A stretch of DNA of 28,259 nt from CAYFJV01 sp964460605 (GTDB lineage Archaea; Nanobdellota; Nanobdellia; Woesearchaeales; GW2011-AR9). Of this stretch, positions 14,829 through 22,646 are shown piece after piece. Under the pieces are notes generated by a model. That model was not told the DNA's origin. It saw only the letters and a program-made list of their open reading frames with translations, and ran no database searches. The stretch's first letter is position 1. Every line of letters begins with the position of its first letter. The stretch spans positions 1-28,259 of the forward strand of contig CAYWPT010000010.1 of assembly GCA_964460605.1 (NCBI GenBank). Direction: 5' to 3'. The translations under genes and the position numbers were made by a program.

Positions 14829-14872
14829 CTTTTGAAATTGATAATTAAATAATGATTATGGGGTAAAATAAA

Positions 14873-15199
14873 ATGGTAAAAGAATTAAACGCGACAAGTT
14901 TCAATAAAGAAATTAAAGAAAAAAAGAAAGTTATGCTTGTAGATTTTTGGGCTCCATGGTGTGGTCCTTGTAAAGCACTTGCTCCAATTTTAGATGAAGT
15001 GAGCGAAGATGCAGATTTGAAAGGAAAATTAGAATTTGCAAAAATTTCTACAGAAGAATTCCCCAAAGTAGCACAAGATAATGCAGTAACTGGTATCCCT
15101 TGCTTGATTATTTATAAAGATGGTAAAGAATTGGACAGGATTGTTGGTTTTATGGCTGCTGATGCTTTGAAGGCTAAAATTCAAAGTATTCTTGGATAA
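14873..15199 (+). CDS. trx: Thioredoxin
   Basis: A cytoplasmic disulfide reductant of 108 residues, the standard single-domain length. VDFWAPWCGPCKALAP gives the active site Cys30-Gly-Pro-Cys33, and GIPCLIIYKDGKE gives cis-Pro76 and the last strands. An extra Cys follows cis-Pro directly (Cys77), where Thr is usual. No thioredoxin reductase lies in the window. It has a leadered promoter with tandem dyads upstream and a T-rich terminator downstream, so it is likely monocistronic and regulated. Confidence 0.97.
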   Translation: MVKELNATSFNKEIKEKKKVMLVDFWAPWCGPCKALAPILDEVSEDADLKGKLEFAKISTEEFPKVAQDNAVTGIPCLIIYKDGKELDRIVGFMAADALKAKIQSILG

Positions 15200-15202
15200 A
15201 TA

Positions 15203-15224
15203 TTTTTTAGTATGCATTTTTTTT
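15203..15224 (+). terminator. T-rich terminator after thioredoxin
   Basis: A T6 run at 15203-15208 and a T8 run at 15217-15224 follow the stop codon within 25 nt without a stable hairpin, the usual archaeal terminator form. Confidence 0.55.
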
Positions 15225-15313
15225 AATTTGTTTTGATTAATCTTGCTATTTATTATATGAAAGGATTAAGTAAAGGACTTCATCGAATAAAGGAAAAACT
15301 TGGCTCTGTTTTA

Positions 15314-15349
15314 TAGGATGTTGCGTAAACTTTACGGGTTTTTATCCTA
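15314..15349. promoter_or_regulatory. Nested inverted repeat before the lipoprotein gene
   Basis: Outer arms TAGGAT (15314-15319) and ATCCTA (15344-15349) enclose a perfect dyad CGTAAA-C-TTTACG (15324-15336). It sits just upstream of the AT-rich box at 15354-15368 and may be an operator. The rest of the spacer 15225-15313 shows nothing convincing. Confidence 0.4.
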
Positions 15350-15383
15350 AAGACTTTTTAATATATTTTTAATTTATTCTTGT

Positions 15384-15671
15384 ATGAAAAATTTAACTTT
15401 AATGGGATTATTATTGACTGGGTGTCAAGAACTTGATTGTCATTATGATTTTTTACAAATACACAATGAAGAACTTTTTGCATGTCAAGAAGTTAGTGGA
15501 AGGGCAGCCTTAGGAAGATGGTCATACTTACATAAAGACCATTATGATGGAGAAACTTTTTGTAGTATGGATAATTATTGTTGCTATTCTCTTGAGAAAA
15601 ATTCTAGTTGTGAAATGCCATTAGATATGAATGGGCATGACTTCTATAATGCAGAAGATACAAATAATTAA
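15384..15671 (+). CDS. Small Cys-rich putative lipoprotein, 95 residues
   Basis: The N-terminus MKNLTLMGLLLTGCQE is a very short signal peptide ending in LTGC, which fits a lipobox with Cys14 as the lipidated residue. The mature part is acidic with several Cys (for example YCCYSLEKNSSC), so it is probably disulfide-bonded and outside the cell. No family recognised. TTTTTAATATATTTTT lies about 25 nt before the ATG, so the message is likely leaderless. Its end and the promoter of the nurA gene nearly overlap. The lipobox reading is tentative because the hydrophobic stretch is only about nine residues. Confidence 0.55.
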   Translation: MKNLTLMGLLLTGCQELDCHYDFLQIHNEELFACQEVSGRAALGRWSYLHKDHYDGETFCSMDNYCCYSLEKNSSCEMPLDMNGHDFYNAEDTNN

Positions 15672-15695
15672 AAAGTAAATTTTTCTTTTTCTTTT

Positions 15696-16661
15696 ATGAT
15701 AAAAGATATTGCTCAGGAACTTAGAACCATTATCACTAATTACTCTAAAGAAGATAAACTTATTTTTAGAAATAAAGTAATCCCTATTAAGCAGGAGCAT
15801 TTTTCTTCAATTACTCAAACAGATTCTAAAACAATTACTTACATTGATGGTGGTCAAGCAGAAATCCTTCAGGCAGGAAATTTTTGTCTTTCTTTCATAA
15901 GAATTGGTGCTGCTAAATTCAAAGGAGGAAAACGTTTAAAGCAAGAATTGAATGAGTTTTATGTTTTAATTACTGCAAAAACAGAAGATACTAAGCAAGG
16001 GAAAGAATTAGTCTATGAAGCAAAAATATTTCAACAATTAGGGGAACAGCTTGTAAACCCAGAACTGCTTAGTATATCCTCACAAGACTCAAGTATTAAA
16101 ACTGGCTCAGAACGTGCACCTATTAAAAAAGTAGCGCAGATGGCTAGGCGTTTTGGGGAACTAAATTATGCAAAAAAATTGGCACACAAAAATTATTCTG
16201 ATTATTTTATATTAGATGGGTCATTAGATCCAACATACAAAAATGAAGAAACAATAATCAGAGATCTTCCAAATAATATAGCTGCCTTGGCAAAATCTTC
16301 GTCTTTATTCACACAACAAGGTAATTCTCCAAACATCCTCTTATCAAACATTGGTCCATTAGGTATTTGGTCCTATTTTGTGGAAGGAAAAACTTATCTT
16401 GTGAAATTGCATGAAAATGCTAAACATGTTCTTAGATTTGATGGAAATAAAGAAATACTCCTAAGCATGACCCAAAATACTGTTGATCCAATTTTTCTAG
16501 GTTATCCTTATGGTTTAATTTTTATAGATAGAATTGCTAGAGTTTCTAAGCAAGAAAAAGAATCATTAAAAATAACATTTTTACTTAACAAAGAAAATGA
16601 AGAAATTGCAAAATATTTGAGCACAACTAATGCTCATGAGATTTTAGATAGTATCTCTTAA
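15696..16661 (+). CDS. nurA: NurA-domain nuclease
   Basis: NurA is a Mn-dependent 5'-3' nuclease that works with the HerA translocase and Mre11-Rad50 in archaeal double-strand break resection. This protein of 321 residues shows the family's landmarks: TYIDGG with Asp51, ARRFGELNYAKKL with Glu155, YFILDGSL with Asp174, the AALAKSSSLF segment (usually GxSK) near 197-205, and FIDRIARVSKQEKE with Asp278 near the end. In many archaea nurA is next to herA, mre11 and rad50; none of them is here. The upstream gap of 24 nt from the lipoprotein gene includes an AATTAAAAAG box, so it may have its own promoter or be read with that gene. Confidence 0.8.
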   Translation: MIKDIAQELRTIITNYSKEDKLIFRNKVIPIKQEHFSSITQTDSKTITYIDGGQAEILQAGNFCLSFIRIGAAKFKGGKRLKQELNEFYVLITAKTEDTKQGKELVYEAKIFQQLGEQLVNPELLSISSQDSSIKTGSERAPIKKVAQMARRFGELNYAKKLAHKNYSDYFILDGSLDPTYKNEETIIRDLPNNIAALAKSSSLFTQQGNSPNILLSNIGPLGIWSYFVEGKTYLVKLHENAKHVLRFDGNKEILLSMTQNTVDPIFLGYPYGLIFIDRIARVSKQEKESLKITFLLNKENEEIAKYLSTTNAHEILDSIS

Positions 16662-16662
16662 C

Positions 16663-16745
16663 TATCCTAAGTCGTAAGTAAAACTTAAAACTATTCTTAG
16701 GGTTTAGGATATACCAATAATAATAGTTTGAAAAAATTGTTATTG
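16663..16745. terminator. Inverted repeats between convergent nurA and DUF1152 gene
   Basis: TATCCTAA (16663-16670) pairs with TTAGGATA (16704-16711), with an inner hairpin TAAGT/ACTTA and an alternative partner CTTAGG (16696-16701). A second dyad CAATAATAA/TTGTTATTG spans 16715-16745 and gives a T6 run on the minus strand. A bidirectional terminator is the simplest reading. Confidence 0.4.
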
Positions 16746-16780
16746 TTCAGTATATTTATCCCTAGTTTTGCTATGGTCCC

Positions 16781-17713
16781 TCATTTATTCCCATCAATAA
16801 ATTCTGGTTCGTAATCATTTAGTTCTTCTTTTAATGGATGTATCTTTCCTGCAGAAAAAAAATGCATCTCTGAATATTTAGGTATTATCTCAATTCCTTC
16901 TCTTTCGTCTCCACCCAAACCTGAATATGTTCTATGTCTTCCAAATTCACCATTAATTGCTCTATAAACACTTGGTGCAGTATGTGAAACCACTTTACTT
17001 TGATCTCCTAAATCTTTTCTTGTGAGTACTAATATCTTTCTTGCTAGGGCTAAATATTGTGTTTTCTCAGTTTCAGTATATCTAAATAAATGATTTAATG
17101 GATTTTCTTTTTGAGTATCTCTTAAATCAATTTTTCCATGATAAGCTTGTATCTCATTGAGCATAGCTAAATTATATTGAAATTTATTAATATTCATATC
17201 TAATCCGACTGCAACAACCCCTAAATAGATGTCTGGAATATTTGCTAAAGCTTCTAGAACTATTGCGTCTCCACCTTCAAAAGGGTTTTGTTCTTCACTC
17301 TCATCAATGGCATCTCCATCTCTTAAAACTAATGAGTCTCCACCACCATCTACAAAAAACATCCTCTGTATATTTTCTTCTTCTCTTAATCTTTTTATTT
17401 CTTCCCTAAGTGGTATATGGTCAATATTTCCTTCAACTTCTCTAGCTAAATATAATATTCTTTCATTTAGAAGTTTTGCTATTCTCGCTTCTGCAAACCT
17501 TCCTCCATTATTTTTTCCTCTCCTAAATGTATGTCCATTTATCCAAGCAGAACAAGGAGACACTTTTTGAGCACGAACAAGGTTTTCAATTCCTCTTCTT
17601 CTTGATGAAGCTAAAACTACTTCATGTCCTTGATTTTTTGCTGCAAAATATAAAGGCAGAGCATTAACAATATCTAAACCGCCACCAAGACCACTGATAA
17701 GAATTTTTTCCAT
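16781..17713 (-). CDS. DUF1152 family protein
   Basis: A protein of 310 residues beginning ILISGLGGGLDIVNALPLYFAAKNQGHEVVLAS, a nucleotide-binding-like Gly-rich loop that opens DUF1152 proteins. MFFVDGGGDSLVLRDGD at about 118-134 and a Gly-Asp-rich loop FEGGDAIVLEAL further on are also typical. The family is found mostly in archaea and actinobacteria and has no established reaction; the fold suggests a Rossmann-like enzyme on a small acidic metabolite. Its start lies 5 nt after the lysA stop, so it is in the dapA-lysA transcription unit, which hints at a link to amino-acid metabolism. That link is inference. Confidence 0.75.
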   Translation of the reverse strand: MEKILISGLGGGLDIVNALPLYFAAKNQGHEVVLASSRRRGIENLVRAQKVSPCSAWINGHTFRRGKNNGGRFAEARIAKLLNERILYLAREVEGNIDHIPLREEIKRLREEENIQRMFFVDGGGDSLVLRDGDAIDESEEQNPFEGGDAIVLEALANIPDIYLGVVAVGLDMNINKFQYNLAMLNEIQAYHGKIDLRDTQKENPLNHLFRYTETEKTQYLALARKILVLTRKDLGDQSKVVSHTAPSVYRAINGEFGRHRTYSGLGGDEREGIEIIPKYSEMHFFSAGKIHPLKEELNDYEPEFIDGNK

Positions 17714-17718
17714 AAAAT

Positions 17719-18927
17719 TTAATTCAAACTACTCTCTTTTAAAACTTGTCGAACTAATTCTTTATTAGACAAACTTTTACGAATAATCCTAACTGTTTCA
17801 CCATCAAGTAAAACTTCTGTTGGCATTGCTCTTAAATTATAAACCCCACCCATAGAATAACAATAAGCACCAGCATCATCTATTGAAAGAATATCACTCT
17901 CATGAATTTTTGAAAGTTTACGTGAAGTTGCAAAATAATCACCAGTCTCACAAATGTTTCCTGCAATATCATACTCGATTAGTTCAGATTTTGGATTACT
18001 AAGGTTTCTTATTTTATGGTAAGCATCATAAAACATTGGTCTAATAAGTTGAGGGAAACCTGAGTTAGTACCAATAATTTTTTTCCCAGAATTTTCCTTT
18101 ACTGTTGATACTTGAACCAATAAGTGGCCACTTTCAGCTACTAAATAACGACCAGGTTCAAAATACATAGCTAATTCTTTTCCGTATTCAACACATTTTT
18201 GTTTAAATAATTCAACTACTTTTGCTCCAAATATAGCATAATCATGATCAGTTTCATCTTCATTGTAAGAAATTTTAAACCCGCCACCAAAATCAACAAA
18301 TTTTAAATCTGGAAAATTATTTTTAGTAACAATTTTTAAAATATTTTTTAATCCAGACATCATATCTACTGTTTCTGGAATACCACTCCCAGTATGTTCA
18401 TGAATTCCAACAATTGTCAAATTATATTTTTTACAAATTATTTTAACCTCTTCAACTTTGTTTAAAGTAATCCCAAATTTGGTATCTTTCCCACCAGTTC
18501 TTACTTTTTCATGATGACCAGAGACTACATCAGGATTAAAACGGATACAGATTTTATTTCCAGCAAATTTTTTTCCATAGCGTTCTAATTCTGATAATGA
18601 ACCAATATTAAACAAAACGTTCAGACCATGTACTTCATGCATTTCAGCGTCTGTCATCATGTTAGCAGTGTATAAAATTCTATTAGCACTAAAACCTATC
18701 TTTTGTGCTAAAAGAACCTCAGCAGGAGATACAGCATCAATATTAGCACCTTCTTTTAAAAGAATTTTAAGTATCTCTGGATTATAATTAGCTTTCATAG
18801 CATAAAATAGTTTAGTTTTTGAATAAGGAAAAGAATTTAACAATTTTTGATATTTTTGTCTAATCATTTCTGCATCGTAGACGTAGAGTGGTGTTCCAAA
18901 TTCTTTAGCTATAGAAATTAGTTTCAT
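17719..18927 (-). CDS. lysA: Diaminopimelate decarboxylase
   Basis: A PLP enzyme that makes L-lysine from meso-diaminopimelate. At 402 residues it has normal length. Lys45 in FYAMKANYNP binds PLP; His178 in IHEHTGSG, the FGGGF loop at 213-217 and EPGRYLVAE at 257-265 bind PLP phosphate and substrate; CETGD at 326-330 contributes the active-site Cys from the second subunit; GAYCYSM follows. The usual DAGMNDLIRP is NSGFPQLIRP here, a small departure. Ornithine/arginine decarboxylase relatives are possible, but dapA and lysC beside it favour the lysine role. It is 37 nt downstream of dapA; an AAATTTAGAG element in that gap could add an internal promoter. Confidence 0.92.
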   Translation of the reverse strand: MKLISIAKEFGTPLYVYDAEMIRQKYQKLLNSFPYSKTKLFYAMKANYNPEILKILLKEGANIDAVSPAEVLLAQKIGFSANRILYTANMMTDAEMHEVHGLNVLFNIGSLSELERYGKKFAGNKICIRFNPDVVSGHHEKVRTGGKDTKFGITLNKVEEVKIICKKYNLTIVGIHEHTGSGIPETVDMMSGLKNILKIVTKNNFPDLKFVDFGGGFKISYNEDETDHDYAIFGAKVVELFKQKCVEYGKELAMYFEPGRYLVAESGHLLVQVSTVKENSGKKIIGTNSGFPQLIRPMFYDAYHKIRNLSNPKSELIEYDIAGNICETGDYFATSRKLSKIHESDILSIDDAGAYCYSMGGVYNLRAMPTEVLLDGETVRIIRKSLSNKELVRQVLKESSLN

Positions 18928-18964
18928 CTTATTTTAGTATTTTCCTCATCTCTCTAAATTTCTT

Positions 18965-19903
18965 TCATGTCCTTCGAAAAATTTCATCTAAATGTTCTGC
19001 AAATCTTCCTTCTGTATGTTGTATTGGCCAACGTGTTCCAGCGGAATCAATTAATCCTGCTTTTAGCATTAAATATTTAATAGATGCGGGATTACCATCA
19101 TGAAAAACATCTGTGAAAAGGTTGCCATATCTCCCTTCTAGGTCATCTGTTATTTCATTCTCTCCATCAATTAAAAAACTAGTATATACTTGCATCACTT
19201 CTGGTATTAGATTAGAAAGCACAGATACAACTCCATTACCACCATCTCGTATGATCCGATTTGTTTTAGGATCATCTCCACTATAAACACTAGCTCTCCC
19301 TCTAGTAATTTGTATCATCTCTTTAATGTGTTCTAAATCTCCAGACGCAGCTTTTATTGCAAAAACAGATTCTAAGTCTGCAATTTTATTTACTAGACCA
19401 ATTTCCATTTTTACTCCTGTCCTAGAAGGAACGTCATAAGCCATAATTGCTTTTTGAGTTACTTCTTGAATAGCTTTATAATGTTGATAAATCCCTCTTT
19501 GTTGTGGTTTGTTGTATTCTGGAGTTGCGACAAGTAGACCATTTATTCCATCAAATTGATTTAAGTATCTAATTTCTTCTAAAACTTTTTTTGTTCTATT
19601 TCCACTAGCTCCAACTATAATAGGGATATATCTTCCTCCTTCTTCAAAATGTTTATCTCTTTTTGTAATAGCTCTATTGATAAGTTCAACCTTTTCTTCA
19701 TCATCTAAACAAGGTGTTTCAGCAGTAGTTCCTAAAATAACTAAGCCGTTTCCAGCTTCCAATTGTTTATCAACTAAATCTTCAAATACACTATAATCTA
19801 TTCTGGGTTCAATATGTCCTTCTTTTTGAGTATCAACAAATGGGGTAATCATAGCAGTGTAAGTTTTAAAATCATCTAATAATGCAATTTCTTCTTGTTC
19901 CAT
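18965..19903 (-). CDS. dapA: 4-hydroxy-tetrahydrodipicolinate synthase
   Basis: It condenses pyruvate with aspartate semialdehyde at the entry of the lysine/DAP branch. At 312 residues it is slightly longer than usual. Key residues are all present: GTTAETPCL with Thr59 and Thr60, YDVPSRTG with Tyr156 and Arg161, and AIKAASGDL with the Schiff-base Lys184; EYNKPQQRGIYQHY precedes them. Paralogues of this aldolase family use other substrates, but the Arg in VPSRTG and the neighbours lysA and lysC support the dapA role. It is divergent from lysC across one TTTATAAA box. Confidence 0.93.
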   Translation of the reverse strand: MEQEEIALLDDFKTYTAMITPFVDTQKEGHIEPRIDYSVFEDLVDKQLEAGNGLVILGTTAETPCLDDEEKVELINRAITKRDKHFEEGGRYIPIIVGASGNRTKKVLEEIRYLNQFDGINGLLVATPEYNKPQQRGIYQHYKAIQEVTQKAIMAYDVPSRTGVKMEIGLVNKIADLESVFAIKAASGDLEHIKEMIQITRGRASVYSGDDPKTNRIIRDGGNGVVSVLSNLIPEVMQVYTSFLIDGENEITDDLEGRYGNLFTDVFHDGNPASIKYLMLKAGLIDSAGTRWPIQHTEGRFAEHLDEIFRRT

Positions 19904-19927
19904 CTTATTTCTGTTTTAAGCTAAATC

Positions 19928-19935
19928 TTTATAAA
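19928..19935. promoter_or_regulatory. Shared palindromic TATA box between dapA and lysC
   Basis: TTTATAAA is self-complementary. Its centre lies 28.5 nt from the dapA start and 25.5 nt from the lysC start chosen here, so one box can drive both leaderless genes. No other TATA candidate is visible in the 53-nt gap. Confidence 0.6.
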
Positions 19936-19956
19936 ATATTGCACTTAAAAAGAGTT

Positions 19957-21354
19957 ATGAGTATTGATCAATTAATTTCAGTAGCAAAATTTGGAGGTAG
20001 TTCTCTTGCTGATCAAAATAGTTTAGAAAGAGTAAAAAAGATTATGCTTAGTACTCAAGGCTCAATTAATGGGGGTGAATTAGATAGGAGATATATGGTA
20101 CTTTCTGCTCCAGGAAAACGTGATGATACTGATACAAAAATAACTGAACATTTAATTTCTATTGCAAACGCAGAAGATAATCAAAATTCAATGGATCTAA
20201 CTCAGGTTATAGTAGATCGTTTTAAAGACATTTATCCTGAATTTTCTCTTGATCAATTAGAAGAAGATCTGGGTCGAAGAATTAGGGCTGAACTTTCTGC
20301 AGAACTTTATACTGCGCAACTCAAAGCTTTTGGTGAGGAATGGAACGCTCGCCTATTTACGCAATGGTTGAATGAATCTGGGATTGATTCTGTTTATGCT
20401 GATCCAAAAGAATGGATGACCTTGCATGGTGATGCGAATAATGCTGCTGTTAAAAATGTGGATAGACAAAAATTGATGAATTTTTCTTGCAACAATAGGC
20501 GAGTTATAATCCCTGGTTTTTTTGCTTATGATGAAAATAATCAAATTTTAGTTTTTGATCGTGGAGGTTCTGATTTAACTGGTGCAATTGTTGCTGAAGG
20601 AGTTAATGCTAGTGTCTATGAAAATTTTACTGATTGTTGTGTTATGACCGCAGATCCTCAAATAGTTTCTTCTGCAAAATCAATCCCAAATTTAACTGAA
20701 AGAGAAATGCGTGAGCTTGCTTGGGGTGGATCAAGAATTTTACATCATTTAACACTTCTTCCTCTTGCTAGTACAAGTATCCCAGTTCATGTAAGGGGGA
20801 CAAAAGAGTTTCCTAGGCTTGGTACTTATATAACAAAAACCCGTGTTGGTAGAGGTGTGGTAGGAGTTGCTTATCGTGACAATCTTGCTTGTTTTACGAT
20901 GGGTGCTCTTGGAACTCAGGATTATCGAGGTATTTTACGTGATGGTGCAAATGAATTTACTAAAAGAAATATTTCAATAGCTTTTACATCAGATTCGGTT
21001 GATAGGATTTCTTATTTAGTTGACCAAGATGATTTAAAAAAAATTGGTCTTGTAGATGAGATCAAAAGTGGTTTAAATAATCTTCTTGTTAATCCTGAGT
21101 GGAGTTTTTATGGAAAACCTACTGGAGAAACAACTTTTTCTCAAGACCTTGGAGTTATTGTAGTTTCTGGACAAGGTATTAGAGGTAATTCTTCGATTGG
21201 TACAAAAGCTTCTCAAATTTTAGATGAAAACAATTTTGCTTATAGAAGGTTTGGTGGAGATATGTGTGCAGCTTCTTTAGTTTATGTATTAACTAATCCA
21301 AAAGATGAAGGTCATAGAGCAGTAACTGCTTTACATGATGCTCTGATTAACTAA
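19957..21354 (+). CDS. lysC: Aspartate kinase
   Basis: It phosphorylates L-aspartate, the first step towards lysine, threonine and methionine. The protein has 465 residues from this start. The kinase domain shows VAKFGGSSLAD (KFGGTS family motif), FDRGGSDLTGA, and TDCCVMTADPQIV...LTEREMRELAWGGSRILHHLTL. Two ACT domains follow (about 310-385 and 395-465), with SGQGIRGNSSIGTKA in the second, so feedback control by an amino acid is likely. An upstream in-frame ATG at 19882 is rejected because it lies beyond the TATA box, inside the dapA start region. asd, the next step, is not in the window. Confidence 0.93.
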   Translation: MSIDQLISVAKFGGSSLADQNSLERVKKIMLSTQGSINGGELDRRYMVLSAPGKRDDTDTKITEHLISIANAEDNQNSMDLTQVIVDRFKDIYPEFSLDQLEEDLGRRIRAELSAELYTAQLKAFGEEWNARLFTQWLNESGIDSVYADPKEWMTLHGDANNAAVKNVDRQKLMNFSCNNRRVIIPGFFAYDENNQILVFDRGGSDLTGAIVAEGVNASVYENFTDCCVMTADPQIVSSAKSIPNLTEREMRELAWGGSRILHHLTLLPLASTSIPVHVRGTKEFPRLGTYITKTRVGRGVVGVAYRDNLACFTMGALGTQDYRGILRDGANEFTKRNISIAFTSDSVDRISYLVDQDDLKKIGLVDEIKSGLNNLLVNPEWSFYGKPTGETTFSQDLGVIVVSGQGIRGNSSIGTKASQILDENNFAYRRFGGDMCAASLVYVLTNPKDEGHRAVTALHDALIN

Positions 21355-21455
21355 CTTTTCAACCCTTGTTAAAATATTTGTTAAAAAGCTAATCATGCAA
21401 AGTTCTCAGACGAGTTGAAGTCTCATTTAAATTCATAAAAAGTCCACTAAAATAG

Positions 21456-21504
21456 AATCACTTAAAATCCTTAAAATACCCCCTCTTGGGGTTTTTTAGT
21501 GATT
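21456..21504. terminator. Two-part hairpin with CCCC/GGGG core, in the 317-nt spacer after lysC
   Basis: CCCC-TCTT-GGGG (21480-21491) is followed by T6 and preceded by A-rich sequence, like a factor-independent terminator. Outer arms AATCACT (21456-21462) and AGTGATT (21498-21504) extend it. The motif CCACTAAAAT(A/G)G occurs as a direct repeat at 21443-21454 and 21537-21548. The rest of 21355-21671 is AT-rich with T runs; I see no gene in it. It lies at the end of convergent lysC and receiver genes, so termination for both is likely. Confidence 0.5.
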
Positions 21505-21671
21505 GATAGCAATATTTATCTATAAAGGGCACTCAACCACTAAAATGGTCACGAGTATTTTTATTTTTTTGTTAGTTCGATCTAGTTTTCTATCCCTTAT
21601 CTCATCTGTTAATGTTAATAAAAATTGATTCAATCATTGTGAATATACAAATGAAAAATCAGTTTCTAAAA

Positions 21672-22073
21672 TTAATCATCACCTAACATTTCAAAAATAT
21701 CATCTATACAATTATTTTTAGAAACACTGGGTATACCTGCTTCTCTAGCCTTTCTAACAGAATTATCATCCCCAGAAATTGATAGAAATTTAGTTTCTCC
21801 AGTTTGAATTAATTTTTTCAAACAATTATAAACATTTGAAGCAGGTTGATATGAATTATTATCTGGAAAACCAAAATTTGTGTCCATAACATATAAATCA
21901 AAATGATTTTTTGGACTGTAATCATCTGGAGGATTAACTCCCATCTCTTTATACATTCCTTCAACAGATTCTGTTGAAGTAATTTGATAACCTAACAGAT
22001 CTAAAGCTTGAGAAACTAAATCTATATAACCTGGATTATGTAAACCTAATAATGCTCTCTTTTTCTCACTCAT
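21672..22073 (-). CDS. Degenerate response-regulator receiver domain, stand-alone
   Basis: A protein of 133 residues with the receiver-domain pattern: strand RALLGL, helix, strand, then DLYVMDTNF with the phospho-acceptor candidate Asp64, FLSISGDD with the Ser98/Ser100 strand, and SVSKNNCIDD with Lys119. The acidic pair normally after the first strand is missing (LHNPG instead), so Mg-dependent phosphorylation is doubtful. An insertion (GFPDNNSYQPASN) follows the Asp. No output domain and no histidine kinase are adjacent. AGAGGT lies 8 nt before the ATG as a ribosome site, directly at the stop of a 22-codon ORF. Confidence 0.65.
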   Translation of the reverse strand: MSEKKRALLGLHNPGYIDLVSQALDLLGYQITSTESVEGMYKEMGVNPPDDYSPKNHFDLYVMDTNFGFPDNNSYQPASNVYNCLKKLIQTGETKFLSISGDDNSVRKAREAGIPSVSKNNCIDDIFEMLGDD

Positions 22074-22077
22074 TTTT

Positions 22078-22146
22078 TTACCTCTTTTTATAAATTAATT
22101 TACTTATCACTTTTTTTCTATATCCAATTTTGTCATTTTTTTCCAT
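22078..22146 (-). CDS. Possible 22-residue basic leader peptide
   Basis: The ORF runs from MEKNDKIGYRKK to a basic end (YKKR). It has its own ribosome site AGAGG about 10 nt upstream, and its stop lies 4 nt before the receiver start, with its last codons forming that gene's ribosome site. The arrangement fits translational coupling. The surrounding 117-nt spacer is A-rich on this strand, so a chance ORF is possible. Confidence 0.35.
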   Translation of the reverse strand: MEKNDKIGYRKKVISKLIYKKR

Positions 22147-22190
22147 TTTAATATTTCCTCTTATTTTTTTATTAATTATTTTCTAAGATC

Positions 22191-22592
22191 CTAAAAAGAA
22201 TCTTTCTTCTTCACTAGTAATCTTTCTAATTGGTCAAGATTAGTTTTAGAATCCCACCTTTTTTCTGTTGTCATTTTCATTGCTTCATCATAACCTGTAA
22301 ATCTTTCCATTTTTTCTATATAATAGGCAACTTGAGATCTATAAGAGGGGGTATTTTCATCAAGAACACTAAGTAATATTCTTACTTCCCCTCCTATTAC
22401 TTCTGTTTGTCTGTTTGCCTTTATTTGTGATTGAATATATGCTCTTGCTAAAGAAAAATTTAACTCATGGTCATAAAAACGAGTGATTTTTTTCTGATCA
22501 GTTATTTGTATTCTATAAATATTTGTAAGAAGTAAATTTGATAGGTAAAATTTTTTAGGCATAGTACATCTTCTTAGACTCATTGATTTCAT
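22191..22592 (-). CDS. Hypothetical protein of 133 residues, between fic and receiver
   Basis: A basic protein with a predicted beta-rich N-terminal part (FYLSNLLLTNIYRIQI) and helical remainder containing LARAYIQSQIKANRQ and SYRSQVAYYIEKMERF. No Cys cluster, signal peptide or membrane segment. I recognise no family. The start is placed at the seventh codon of a longer frame (which begins at 22610) because CATATAATAC is centred about 25 nt before it; a further ATG at 22562 is also possible. It follows fic by about 55 nt on the same strand, and a copy of the fic promoter dyad lies just upstream, so the two genes may be co-regulated. Whether it counters Fic is unknown. Confidence 0.5.
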   Translation of the reverse strand: MKSMSLRRCTMPKKFYLSNLLLTNIYRIQITDQKKITRFYDHELNFSLARAYIQSQIKANRQTEVIGGEVRILLSVLDENTPSYRSQVAYYIEKMERFTGYDEAMKMTTEKRWDSKTNLDQLERLLVKKKDSF

Positions 22593-22646
22593 ACTTTTAG
22601 TAAATCTCATAGTATTATATGAGTAAGTAATTTGAATCTACAAAAT

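Noticed and set aside
15258..15317. A 19-codon ORF (MKGLSKGLHRIKEKLGSVL) before the lipoprotein gene.
   Set aside because: No ribosome site and no well-placed TATA box; composition alone is not enough.
21361..21420. C/D-box RNA candidate on the minus strand (a CTGA and an ATGA-like box).
   Set aside because: The C box deviates from consensus and the C'/D' pair is missing.
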